Shown one piece after another: positions 1 to 8,109 of a DNA stretch of 33,588 bases. The stretch is from Streptomyces minutiscleroticus (lineage in GTDB: Bacteria; Actinomycetota; Actinomycetes; Streptomycetales; Streptomycetaceae). The DNA is taken from the NCBI RefSeq assembly GCF_014650875.1, contig NZ_BMVU01000064.1, positions 1-33,588 on the forward strand, written 5' to 3'. Under the pieces are notes generated by a model that saw only the letters and a program-made list of their open reading frames with translations, was not told where the DNA came from and searched no databases. Position 1 is the first letter of the stretch. The number at the start of each line of letters is the position of its first letter. Position numbers and translations under genes: made by a program.

Positions 1-2
1 AG

Positions 3-395
3 CGCCAGCGGGTCGCCCTGGCCCGGGCCCTGCTGCGCGACGCCCCGATCCTGCTGCTCGACGAGGCCACCAGCGCGCTGGACTCGGAGAGCGAACTCCT
101 CGTCCAGGACGCCCTGTGGCGGCTGATGGACGGACGCACCGCCCTCGTGGTCGCCCACCGCCTGAGCACCGTCGCCGGCATGGACCGCCTCGTCGTCCTC
201 GACCAGGGAAACGTCGTCGAGCAGGGCACCCACGGCGAACTCCTCGCCGCGGGCGGCGCCTACGCCAAGCTGTGGCGGCACCAGTCGGGCGGCTTCCTCG
301 GCGAGAGCGCCGAACCGGCCTCTGACGACGCTCTGCCGGGGGCCGGTCCCGCGGGGCTGCCGGGGCCGGTCGCGACGGTGCCGGGACGGGGCTGA
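3..395 (+). CDS. ABC transporter ATP-binding protein, C-terminal part
   Basis: This is the 3' end of a gene that begins before the window. The visible 130 residues start inside the ABC signature region (RQRVALARALL), continue through Walker B (ILLLDEATSALD) and the H-loop (LVVAHRLSTV), and end with the VVEQGTHGELLAAGGAYAKLW block typical of the nucleotide-binding domain of exporters that fuse membrane and ATPase parts (MsbA/LmrA/MDR type). A Pro/Gly/Ala-rich tail of about 35 residues follows, and TGA lies at 393-395. The membrane domain and Walker A are outside the window, so substrate and partner cannot be read. The family call is secure; the exporter direction is inferred from the C-terminal signature. 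Confidence 0.9.
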   Translation, partial: RQRVALARALLRDAPILLLDEATSALDSESELLVQDALWRLMDGRTALVVAHRLSTVAGMDRLVVLDQGNVVEQGTHGELLAAGGAYAKLWRHQSGGFLGESAEPASDDALPGAGPAGLPGPVATVPGRG

Positions 396-619
396 GAGAC
401 GTCGCCGCAGGCCCGCACGAGGACGGGAGCCGTGCGATCGAGCCGGTCCCCGGCCCTTGGCGGGCCGCCCTCCCGGCGGACGGCCACCGCACAGCGCGGG
501 CCCCGTCGACCGACCTCCGCGACCCGGACGACCGAAGCGCGCGGCTCGCCGGGAAGTGGCGGGCGTCCGGGGAGGTGGCGGCGGGTCCCCCGGGGGAGGG
601 CGGCTGAGGCTGCTCCTGT

Positions 620-655
620 TGGATCAAGTGCTGGATCAAGTGCTGGATCAGGTGC
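620..655. repeat. 12-bp tandem repeat, three copies
   Basis: The unit TGGATCAAGTGC occurs three times head to tail (620-631, 632-643, 644-655), the third copy with one substitution. It lies in the 500-bp stretch between the ABC gene and the FUSC gene. That stretch (396-857) is open in several frames, but none has a convincing start, ribosome site or recognisable domain, so I treat it as non-coding or relic sequence. Confidence 0.8.
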
Positions 656-736
656 TGGTGCTGTCGCTGCTGCAGGTAGCGGTGCCACGAGGTGCCGGGG
701 CCTCGCCCCGGCCCTCGGTTCGACCGCATCCTCTAT

Positions 737-767
<31 letters not shown>

Positions 768-857
768 GCGACCTGTTCACCGACGGCCGGCCCGACAGCA
801 GCCCCGGGCCTCGACGATCCCCGCCGCGGTTCGCCCGCGGCATCGCGACCGACTTTG

Positions 858-894
858 GTTGCGCTATACAACGGAAAAAGGTTAGGTGTAATAT
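858..894 (+). promoter_or_regulatory. putative promoter and operator of the FUSC exporter gene
   Basis: An AT-rich island precedes the ATG at 901. An inverted element GTTGCGCTATACAAC (858-872) overlaps a possible -35 TATACA (865-870), followed after 18 bp by a -10-like TAATAT (889-894). Transcription would then start at or near the ATG, giving a leaderless or near-leaderless mRNA, which fits the absence of a well-placed ribosome site. An alternative pairing is TTGCGC (859-864) with TTAGGT (882-887) at 17 bp. The start codon sits in the palindrome ATACATGTAT (893-902). A MarR-, PadR- or TetR-type repressor is a natural expectation for an exporter, but no such gene is visible next to it. Confidence 0.4.
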
Positions 895-900
895 ACATGT

Positions 901-2994
901 ATGAGTACCGGCAGGATGTGGTGGTCGTCCGTCGCCCGCACGCTAGTGGCGGCGACGCGCGTCGAACGCAGATGGTGTGATCCGCAGGACCTGACGCGGG
1001 CCGCCGTGGCCCTGGTCGCGGGATCGGTCATCGGCTGGGCCGTCGACGACCGCATGGCGTGGGCGATGATGATGGTGGGCACCTTCATCTGCGGCATCTG
1101 CACGCTCCTCCCCGCCACCCGCGACCGCTTCTCCGTCAGCCTGATCAGCGGCGCCGTCTTCAGCGCCGCCGTGTTCGCGGGCGTGTACCTGCACGAGCTG
1201 GGCTGGTGGTTCCTCCTCTTCCTCTTCGTCGGCTCGTACGTCGCCGGCCTGTGGCGCGCGTTCGGCATCGTCCCCGGGATCCGCTCCTGCCTGATGGTGA
1301 TCGGCGCGATGATCACCGCGGACCTCTCGCCCGACGTGCACCAGGGCCTGGTCATGGCCCGCTGGATCGCGGTCGGCGCCGGCATCGTCGTGGTCGCCCA
1401 GTTCCTCCCGCCGTACGGCATGCGCCACCACAACCAGCGCCGCAACCTCGCGGCTCTCTACGGCGCCCTCGCCGGATACGCGGCGGCGGGCTCGGCGGGC
1501 CGGCTGCCGTCGACGCCGTTCACCCTCGCCCGTACCGCGCTCGGCGTGCTGCCGTCCTTCGCCCGGCGCCCCGCTGGACCGCTCTTCGCCCTGTACGGCG
1601 CCGCCGAGGAGGTCCGCCGGGCCCTGAAGGCGACCGCGCACTCCAAGGACGTACCGCGCGCGGCCGTGGCCGCGGTCCTGAGGGCCGTCGCGGCGGCGGT
1701 CCGCAGCGGCCGCGCCTTTGACCTGGACACCGCCCTCGGCACCTCCGCGCAGGAACTGGAACGCTGGCGTGGGCCGGAAGCAGACCTGGTGATGCCCCGG
1801 CTCGCCGAGGTCCTCGACCTCACCCGGTACACGCTGCGCCGCTCCGACCGCCCCGGCGAGTTCGACCTGGGCGAACACCACCTCGTCGGCTTCCCCGCCG
1901 GCGCGGCCCGCTTCGGTCGGCAGCGGATGGCCGCGGAGCTGCGCCCCGGCGCCCCGCTGTTCATGAACACCGTCCGCCTGGCCGTGGGCGCCGTCGCCGG
2001 CGAGGCGGTCGGCCGCTGGACCGGTGACTTCGGCGGGCACGGCCTGCCCTCCCACGGCTTCTGGGCCGCGCTCACCACGATCCTGGTCCTCTTCCCCGAC
2101 TACGGGCACACCCTCACCCGCGGCTGGGGCCGGTCCGCCGGCTCCGTCATCGGCGGCGTCGTGGCCTGGGCGCTGCTGCTGCCGGACGTCTGGAACCACG
2201 GCGCGCTGGTCGTCGCCGCCACCGTGCTCGCCCTGCTGGCCTTCTGCGCACTGCTCATGGGCCAGTGGGTGCTGAACATCTTCATCACCGCCTGGATCGT
2301 CTTCCTCATCGGCGGCATCGGCCTGTTCCCGACCGCCGAGGCCGCCTGGGGCCGGGCCGCCGACACGGTGGTGGGCGCCCTGGTCGGCATGGCGGTCTTC
2401 CTGATCCTGCCGACGTACCACCACAACCGGTTGCCCGAGCTGCTCGCCCGCTGGGTCGAGGCGCAGCGCGACCTGCTCGGCGCCCTGCTGGACGGATACG
2501 CCCGGGCCGGTGCCGTCGACCCCGCCGTACTCGACGCCCTGCGCCACCACGTCCGGCGGACCCGTGAACAGCTCGAGGCCGCCATCGGCAGCCTCGCCCA
2601 CGAACCGCACAGCCACCGCGCCCGCTGGAACGCCACCGAGCTGGGAGCCATCCAGGCCGCCGTCTTCGACGTGGGCCACGCCGCCGCCCTCGTGCACGGC
2701 AGCCTGCCGCGCACCCCGTCGGACGCCGTGCCGGAGACGGCCCTGTTCGCCGCCGAGGTCCGCGACCACCTCGACCGGCTCGCCGAGGACCTCGCCCTCG
2801 ACGCCCCGCTGCGCACCGGCGACCTGCGCAAGGCCTTCGACCGCATCGCGAGCGGCGGCCGCCTCGCCCAGCTCACCGACCCGACGCAACCCGACGGCAT
2901 CTCCCACGCCCGCAGCCGCGCGCTGACCGCGTGCCTGCGGACGGTGACATCGGTGGAGCACCTGGAGCGCGCGGCACTGGGCCGCGCGGCCTGA
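901..2994 (+). CDS. FUSC-family inner-membrane exporter
   Basis: The 697-residue membrane protein has the duplicated layout of the fusaric-acid-resistance/aromatic-acid-exporter (FUSC) superfamily. A first block of hydrophobic helices lies at about residues 30-165 (e.g. AVALVAGSVIGWAVD), followed by a soluble region. A second block at about 345-500 carries the family-typical helices around FWAALTTILVLFPDYG and TRGWGRSAGSVIGGVVAWALL. A long helical C-terminal cytoplasmic domain follows. Members export aromatic or weak-acid compounds; the substrate here is unknown. The ATG at 901 is chosen because the promoter-like block ends just before it and the next residues fit the family N-terminus. TGA lies at 2992-2994. 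It stands alone, with no membrane-fusion partner. Confidence 0.85.
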   Translation: MSTGRMWWSSVARTLVAATRVERRWCDPQDLTRAAVALVAGSVIGWAVDDRMAWAMMMVGTFICGICTLLPATRDRFSVSLISGAVFSAAVFAGVYLHELGWWFLLFLFVGSYVAGLWRAFGIVPGIRSCLMVIGAMITADLSPDVHQGLVMARWIAVGAGIVVVAQFLPPYGMRHHNQRRNLAALYGALAGYAAAGSAGRLPSTPFTLARTALGVLPSFARRPAGPLFALYGAAEEVRRALKATAHSKDVPRAAVAAVLRAVAAAVRSGRAFDLDTALGTSAQELERWRGPEADLVMPRLAEVLDLTRYTLRRSDRPGEFDLGEHHLVGFPAGAARFGRQRMAAELRPGAPLFMNTVRLAVGAVAGEAVGRWTGDFGGHGLPSHGFWAALTTILVLFPDYGHTLTRGWGRSAGSVIGGVVAWALLLPDVWNHGALVVAATVLALLAFCALLMGQWVLNIFITAWIVFLIGGIGLFPTAEAAWGRAADTVVGALVGMAVFLILPTYHHNRLPELLARWVEAQRDLLGALLDGYARAGAVDPAVLDALRHHVRRTREQLEAAIGSLAHEPHSHRARWNATELGAIQAAVFDVGHAAALVHGSLPRTPSDAVPETALFAAEVRDHLDRLAEDLALDAPLRTGDLRKAFDRIASGGRLAQLTDPTQPDGISHARSRALTACLRTVTSVEHLERAALGRAA

Positions 2995-3313
2995 CCCGTC
3001 CGGGGCCGGCGCCCGACCGCGGGACGCGGGATACCGGTGGACGCGGGGTCCCTGCCGCGAGGACGGACCGTGCCGGAGAACGGCTGCCCGGGACCGCTGA
3101 GAGGTCCGGATTCCCGAAGAAATGCTTGAAGGCTCTACGGAGTCCGGGCGGCCCCGCGGGGCGGCCTTCGGAAAACGATGGTTTGTCGCAGCGAAGCGGG
3201 CAGGTTCGGCCGCGGGCGGAGCAGTAGAGGGCATCCGGAAGTACGGGGGACGCCTATGCGCTGTGATGGCCTATGCCCATGCACCGTAGATCTACCAGCC
3301 GGGTGGGGCCGAT
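2995..3313. other. intergenic region with a short GC palindrome
   Basis: No gene is supported here. GCCCCGCGGGGC (3151-3162) is a 12-bp palindrome that might contribute to transcription ending after the FUSC gene, but it has no T-run. The ribosome site of the next gene (GGTGGGG, 3302-3308) lies at the right end. Confidence 0.5.
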
Positions 3314-5641
3314 ATGGACGAGGTCAGGACAGCGTCACCGAGCGAGGCCGCAAGCGAGGCCATGGCGGCGGGGCCGCCGTCCTGTCGCTGCGGGACCACT
3401 TCCCCGGAGGAGGGTCCGGGGGAGGCGGAGGAGCGGTTCCGGGGGTTGTTGGAGGCGGCGCCGGACGCGATGGTGATCGTGGACCACGCGGGGCGTATCC
3501 GGCTGGTCAACGCGCAGACGGAGTCGATGTTCGGGTACCGGCGCGCGGAGCTTCTGGGCCAGCCCGTGGAACTGCTGATCCCGGGCCGGTTCCGCCCTCA
3601 GCACGCCGGGCACCGGGAGGCGTACGCGGTGACCCGGCAGGTGCGGCCGATGGGGGCCGGTCTGGAGTTGCACGGGCTGCGCAAGGACGGCACCGAGTTC
3701 CCCGTCGAGATCAGCCTCAGTCCGCTGGAGACCACCGACGGTCTCCTCGTCTCCGCCGCCGTCCGCGACGTCAGCGACCGCAAGGCCGCCGAACAGCGGT
3801 TCCGGGGGTTGTTGGAGGCGGCGCCGGACGCGATGGTGATCGTGGACCACGCGGGGCGTATCCGGCTGGTCAACGCGCAGACGGAGTCGATGTTCGGGTA
3901 CCGGCGCGCGGAGCTTCTGGGCCAGCCCGTGGAACTGCTGATCCCGGGCCGGTTCCGCCCTCAGCACGCCGGGCACCGGGAGGCGTACGCGGTGACCCGG
4001 CAGGTGCGGCCGATGGGGGCCGGTCTGGAGTTGCACGGGCTGCGCAAGGACGGCACCGAGTTCCCCGTCGAGATCAGCCTCAGTCCGCTGGAGACCACCG
4101 ACGGTCTCCTCGTCTCCGCCGCCGTCCGCGACGTCAGCGACCGCAAGGCCGCCGAGAAGCACATCAACCAGCTCGCGGCCCTCGTCGAGTCCTCCCAGGA
4201 CGCGATCCTCGCCAAGACCCTCGACGGGCACATCACCTACTGGAACGCCGCCGCCCAGCGGCTGTACGGCTACAGCGAGGAGGAGGTGCTCGGCCACCAC
4301 GTGACGATGCTCGCCCCGCCCGACCGCACCTCCGAGATCACCACGCTCCTGGAACGGCTGGCCCGCGGGGAGAAGATCGAGCACTTCGAGACGCTCCGCG
4401 TCACCCGCGACGGGAAGCTGTTCGACGCCGACGTCACCCTGTGGCCCACCCGCGCCGCCGACGGCGCGGTCGAGGGCGCGTGCGCCATCGTGCGCGACAT
4501 CAGCGACCGCAAGCGGGCCGAGGCCCAGCTCCACGCCCTGTACGAGCAGCAGCGGCACATCGCCCTCACCCTCCAGCGCAGCCTGATGGGCACTCCTCCG
4601 GCCATACCCGGACTGGCCACCGCCAGCCGCTACCTGCCCGCCACCCAGGGCGCCGGGGTGGGCGGCGACTGGTTCGACTTCCTCCCCCTGGGGGCGGGCC
4701 GGGTCGGCATCCTCATCGGCGACGTGATGGGGCGCGGCCTGGACGCCGCCGCCGTCATGGGCCAGCTGCGGGCCGCCGCCCACGCCCTGGCCAAGACCGG
4801 CATGGAACCGCGCCAGCTGATGCAGGCCCTCGACGCGATCGTCGCCGACCTCGACCTGCCCGACCAACTGGTCACCTGCTGCTACCTGATCCTCGCCCCG
4901 GACACCGGCGAGGTGACCGTGTGCTCGGCCGGCCACCTGCCCGCCCTCCTGGCCGACCCGGCGGGCGGCGTGCGGGAGATCGAGGCACCCATCAGCGCGC
5001 CGCTCGGCGTCGGCGGCATCCTCCACCAGCAGGCCCGCACCGCCGTCCCGCCCGGCGCCGCGCTGGTCCTCTACACCGACGGCCTGATCGAGACCCCCGG
5101 CAGCGACATCGAATGCCGCATCGCCCACCTCACCCGCGCCCTGGGCGACGCCTTCACCACGCCCGACAGCCTGGAAGCCGCCGCCGACCACGTCCTCGCC
5201 TGCCTGCTGCCCGACGCCGAGGGCCACGACGACGACGTCACCCTGCTCCTGGCCCGGCTTCCCGCCGCCCCGCTGGCCGCCGCCACCACCGACCTGCCCG
5301 CCCTGTCCCGCGCCGTCGGCGACGGGCGCTCCTTCCTCAGCAAGACACTCACCGCCTGGAACTGCGCCCACCTCGCCGACGACGCCCGGCTCCTGGTCTC
5401 CGAGGTCCTCACCAACGCCGTTCAGCACGCCCAGGGGCCCCTCGGCCTCCACCTGCGCAGGACCGCCACCGAACTCACCGTCGAGATCAGCGACCACAGC
5501 CCCCACCTGCCCCAGCCGCGCCTGGCAGCCCCCGACGACGAGTCCGGCCGCGGACTCCTGCTCGTCGACGCCCTCGCCGACAGTTGGGGTGTACGCCCCA
5601 CCGACGACGGCAAGACCACCTGGTTCACCCTGCGGTCCTGA
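3314..5641 (+). CDS. PAS-PAS-PAS-SpoIIE phosphatase-HATPase regulatory protein
   Basis: The 775-residue soluble signalling protein has five modules: PAS 1 (about 40-160), PAS 2 (161-281, identical in sequence to PAS 1), PAS 3 (282-405, ending DISDRKRAEAQL), a PP2C-type SpoIIE phosphatase (about 425-640) and a C-terminal anti-sigma-type HATPase domain (about 650-775). The phosphatase shows its metal-binding motifs GGDWFDF, GDVMGRGLDAA and DDDVTLLLAR, plus SAGHLPALL and TDGLIE. The ATPase shows the N-box LVSEVLTNAVQHA and G-box GRGLLLVDALAD. Proteins of this architecture dephosphorylate anti-anti-sigma factors or bind sigma/anti-anti-sigma partners in response to PAS-sensed signals. The sensed ligand is unknown. 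The start is ATG 3314 with GGTGGGG 5 nt upstream. No partner STAS or sigma gene is adjacent. Confidence 0.92.
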   Translation: MDEVRTASPSEAASEAMAAGPPSCRCGTTSPEEGPGEAEERFRGLLEAAPDAMVIVDHAGRIRLVNAQTESMFGYRRAELLGQPVELLIPGRFRPQHAGHREAYAVTRQVRPMGAGLELHGLRKDGTEFPVEISLSPLETTDGLLVSAAVRDVSDRKAAEQRFRGLLEAAPDAMVIVDHAGRIRLVNAQTESMFGYRRAELLGQPVELLIPGRFRPQHAGHREAYAVTRQVRPMGAGLELHGLRKDGTEFPVEISLSPLETTDGLLVSAAVRDVSDRKAAEKHINQLAALVESSQDAILAKTLDGHITYWNAAAQRLYGYSEEEVLGHHVTMLAPPDRTSEITTLLERLARGEKIEHFETLRVTRDGKLFDADVTLWPTRAADGAVEGACAIVRDISDRKRAEAQLHALYEQQRHIALTLQRSLMGTPPAIPGLATASRYLPATQGAGVGGDWFDFLPLGAGRVGILIGDVMGRGLDAAAVMGQLRAAAHALAKTGMEPRQLMQALDAIVADLDLPDQLVTCCYLILAPDTGEVTVCSAGHLPALLADPAGGVREIEAPISAPLGVGGILHQQARTAVPPGAALVLYTDGLIETPGSDIECRIAHLTRALGDAFTTPDSLEAAADHVLACLLPDAEGHDDDVTLLLARLPAAPLAAATTDLPALSRAVGDGRSFLSKTLTAWNCAHLADDARLLVSEVLTNAVQHAQGPLGLHLRRTATELTVEISDHSPHLPQPRLAAPDDESGRGLLLVDALADSWGVRPTDDGKTTWFTLRS
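3432..4155 (+). repeat. perfect 361-bp tandem duplication encoding a PAS domain
   Basis: Bases 3432-3792 and 3795-4155 are identical by direct reading, with a period of 363 bp (121 codons), so the frame is kept. Only the two bases between the copies and the flanks differ (GAACAG at the junction, GAGAAG after the second copy). Synonymous positions are identical too, which implies a very recent duplication or ongoing gene conversion. Confidence 0.97.
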
Positions 5642-5732
5642 CGGAGCGTCCGCCTTCTCGGGCGCCGGCCCGCCCCTGTGCGTACCGCATGACGACGTGA
5701 CACCGAAATGATCAAGAGTTGTCGCGCGGCGC

Positions 5733-5749
5733 CGAACTCCGTGAGTTCG
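5733..5749. promoter_or_regulatory. inverted repeat upstream of the first terpene cyclase
   Basis: CGAACTC-CGT-GAGTTCG is a perfect 7-bp inverted repeat with a 3-bp spacer. It lies 92 bp after the SpoIIE gene and about 217 bp before the cyclase start, in an otherwise gene-free stretch (5642-5965) that becomes AT-rich around 5815-5870. The spacing and symmetry suit a dimeric repressor such as a TetR protein. It has no T-run, so it is less likely to be a terminator. No convincing -35/-10 pair was identified. Confidence 0.4.
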
Positions 5750-5965
5750 ATCTGCGTATTCCGCGCGGCACTCGTATGAGGGATGTGCAGACCAGGAGAT
5801 AAGCGGAAAGCTCGGCGCCGTCTTATTTTCGATGCATTCATCGGACTCTCCTTGTTCATTCGGGTGCATCTCGCGACCGCAGCGACCGGCTTCCCGAGTA
5901 CAGGGCCCACGTCGCGTAAGTTCTGCGCACGGAGGCGTCCGCAGGTCCCACCATTGAGGAGTGTC

Positions 5966-7972
5966 ATGACGGCCATGGCTGGCGACGCGTCACGGGAGAA
6001 GAAATCGGCCCCTGCGGGGGGCGCCGATGTGACATTCACCTTTCCTGCGTCCGGCCCTGAAGAGGAAACGGTCCGGCGTGCACTATTGCAAGCCGTGGAC
6101 CACCTGCTGGCCCGGCAGCATGCCGAGGGGTGGTGGAAGGGCGTTTTCAGGACGGACGTGAGTTATGACGCCCATGATCTTTTCCTGCGCCATTCGCTGG
6201 GTGTCCTGGACGAGCGCGTGGCGCAGGCGAGCGGCCGGTGGATCCGTTCCCAGCAGAGTGCGGACGGATCCTGGCCCCTCGCCTTCGACGGCCCGGGCCA
6301 TCTGGGGACCACGGTCCAGGCGTACGTGGCTCTTCGGCTCGCCGGGGACAGCCCGGACGCGGAGCACATGCTCCGGTGCGCGGCGTGGGTGCGGGAACAG
6401 GGCGGCGTCGAGGCCAGCCAGCTGACCGCACGCGTATGGCTCGCCATGTTCGGCTGGTGGAGCCGGGACCGTCTTCCCATGGTTCCCGCAGGAATCATCG
6501 CCCTGCCCGGGTGGGCGCCCCTGAACATCTACGCTTTCAGCGCCGTCATGCTCGTGGCGCTCGTGGCGCTCGGCATCATCAACGAGCACCGGCCCGTGCG
6601 GCCGCCCCCCTTCGGCATCGATGAACTCCTCGCGGTGTCCGATGCTTCCGTGCGGGCGCCGACATCGGCACCGGCGGGCGGCCGGGAAGGGGCTCTGCGA
6701 CGTCTGAACGCCGTCGCGCACGCCTGGCACAGGCGTGTCCCGCGCCCGGTGCGCAAGGCGGCGGCGAACGCATGTGCCCGCCGGCTCGTGGAACACCAGG
6801 AAGCGGACGGCAGTTGGGGGGCGTGCACCCCGATGACCACATGGGTGATCCTCGCCCTGCACCTGCACGGCTACTCGCCGGAGCATCCGGTGCTCAAGGC
6901 CGGCTGGAAGTACCCGGAGGAGTGCGCCGCCTGGCCCGAGGAGGACGTGCGGGCGCTGCAGACCGTCCACAGCCCGGTCTGGGACACCTGCCTGTCCATC
7001 ACCGCGTTGCTCGACGCCGGCCTGGCCGCCGACCACCCCGCGGTGGTCAAGGCAGCCGACTGGCTGCTCACCCGGCCGACCGACCGACCGGGTGACCGGG
7101 CCGTACGACGGCCCGGCCTGGCTCCCGGAGGCTGCTCCTTCCAGTTCCACAATCAGAACCACCCCGACAACGACGACACCTGCGAGGCGGTTCTCGCACT
7201 GCGCCGCGTCGTCCACCCCGAGCGGACGCGTGTCGACGACGCGGTGGACAGGGCAGTGCGGTGGTGCCTCGGTATGCAGAGCGGAAACGGTGGCTGGGCG
7301 GCCTTCGACGCCGACAACACCAGCGCCCTTCCCGGCAGGCTCCCGTTCTTCGGGTTCGGTGAGTTCTGCGCCGAGCCGCCCACCGCGGACGTCACCGCCC
7401 ATGCGGTGGAGATGCTGTCCGCCTGCGGAACGGAGCGCCACGCCGCCACCCGCCGTGCCGTGCGCCGGCTGCTCGACCGGCAGGAAGCCGACGGTGCCTG
7501 GTACGGGCGCTGGGGAGTCAACCACCTCTACGGCACCGGCTGCGTCGTCCCCGCTCTCGTCGCCGCCGGGGTCCCCCATGACCACACGGCCGTCCGGCGC
7601 GCCGTCGCCTGGCTGACGTCGGTGCAGAACGGGGACGGCGGCTGGGGCGAGGACTGGCAGGCGTACGTCGCCCCGGCCCACCGCGGCCGTGGCCCGTCGA
7701 CTCCTTCGCAGACCGCCTGGGCGCTGCTGGCACTGCTGGCAGCGGGTGAACGCGAGAGTGCCGCGGTCCGCTCCGGGGTGCACTGGCCGGCCGACCGGCA
7801 GACGGACCGCGGCACCTGGTGGGAACCGCAGTTCACCGGCACGCTCGTCCCCGGGGCCGTGGCCGCGCACTACGGGTACTACGGCCATCTCTTCCCTCTG
7901 ATGGCACTGGGCCGCTACGTCCAGCGCACCGGCCACGGGAGTGACGCGGCCAGTGGCCCGGCTCCGACGTGA
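5966..7972 (+). CDS. squalene-hopene-cyclase-like class II terpene cyclase (copy 1)
   Basis: The 668-residue protein has the double alpha-barrel fold signature of squalene/oxidosqualene cyclases. QW repeats occur at 97-103 (QSADGSW), 278-284, 438-444, 506-512, 554-560 (QNGDGGW) and 612-618. The catalytic acid motif DXDD is D401-N-D403-D404, preceded by the cation-stabilising F392. The activating His lies in DVTAH (H479), and GRWGVNHLYGTG and STPSQTAWALLAL are conserved. It should cyclise a polyprenyl chain by protonation at the membrane surface. The terminal FPGDFYL block of true SHC is replaced: V628, V632 and A633 stand where F601, F605 and Y606 would be, so hopene formation is doubtful. 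Start ATG 5966 has GAGGAG 4 nt upstream, and its N-terminus (MTAMAGDAS) matches that of the second copy. An upstream in-frame extension to 5783 lacks a ribosome site. It is the first gene of the terpene operon. Confidence 0.9.
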   Translation: MTAMAGDASREKKSAPAGGADVTFTFPASGPEEETVRRALLQAVDHLLARQHAEGWWKGVFRTDVSYDAHDLFLRHSLGVLDERVAQASGRWIRSQQSADGSWPLAFDGPGHLGTTVQAYVALRLAGDSPDAEHMLRCAAWVREQGGVEASQLTARVWLAMFGWWSRDRLPMVPAGIIALPGWAPLNIYAFSAVMLVALVALGIINEHRPVRPPPFGIDELLAVSDASVRAPTSAPAGGREGALRRLNAVAHAWHRRVPRPVRKAAANACARRLVEHQEADGSWGACTPMTTWVILALHLHGYSPEHPVLKAGWKYPEECAAWPEEDVRALQTVHSPVWDTCLSITALLDAGLAADHPAVVKAADWLLTRPTDRPGDRAVRRPGLAPGGCSFQFHNQNHPDNDDTCEAVLALRRVVHPERTRVDDAVDRAVRWCLGMQSGNGGWAAFDADNTSALPGRLPFFGFGEFCAEPPTADVTAHAVEMLSACGTERHAATRRAVRRLLDRQEADGAWYGRWGVNHLYGTGCVVPALVAAGVPHDHTAVRRAVAWLTSVQNGDGGWGEDWQAYVAPAHRGRGPSTPSQTAWALLALLAAGERESAAVRSGVHWPADRQTDRGTWWEPQFTGTLVPGAVAAHYGYYGHLFPLMALGRYVQRTGHGSDAASGPAPT

Positions 7973-8109
7973 CGCGAGCGGGGCTGCACGGTCCTGCCCT
8001 CGAACAACGCGTTGCTCAAGTGGTGCTTCCCCTGTTCCGCATCGTCAGCCGAGAGTCCGTGTCGTGAGGCGACAGATGCCTGGCCTCTTTCCTGAAGGGC
8101 GTCCTTGCC

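Noticed and set aside
3335..5869. 844-codon minus-strand frame opposite the SpoIIE gene
   Set aside because: It is an antisense shadow of the PAS/SpoIIE gene, with Gly/Val/Glu-rich repeats that mirror that gene's codons.
5783..5965. Upstream in-frame extension of the first cyclase
   Set aside because: It has no ribosome site and no similarity to the family. GAGGAG before ATG 5966 and the matching N-terminus of the second cyclase fix the start.
5966..7972. Calling the cyclase a true squalene-hopene cyclase (hopanoid pathway)
   Set aside because: The F601/F605/Y606 residues are missing and none of the squalene-forming or hopanoid tailoring genes lie nearby.
8005..8014. Palindrome CAACGCGTTG between the first cyclase and the polyprenyl synthase
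   Set aside because: It is too short and isolated to call an operator; recorded in the synthase entry only.
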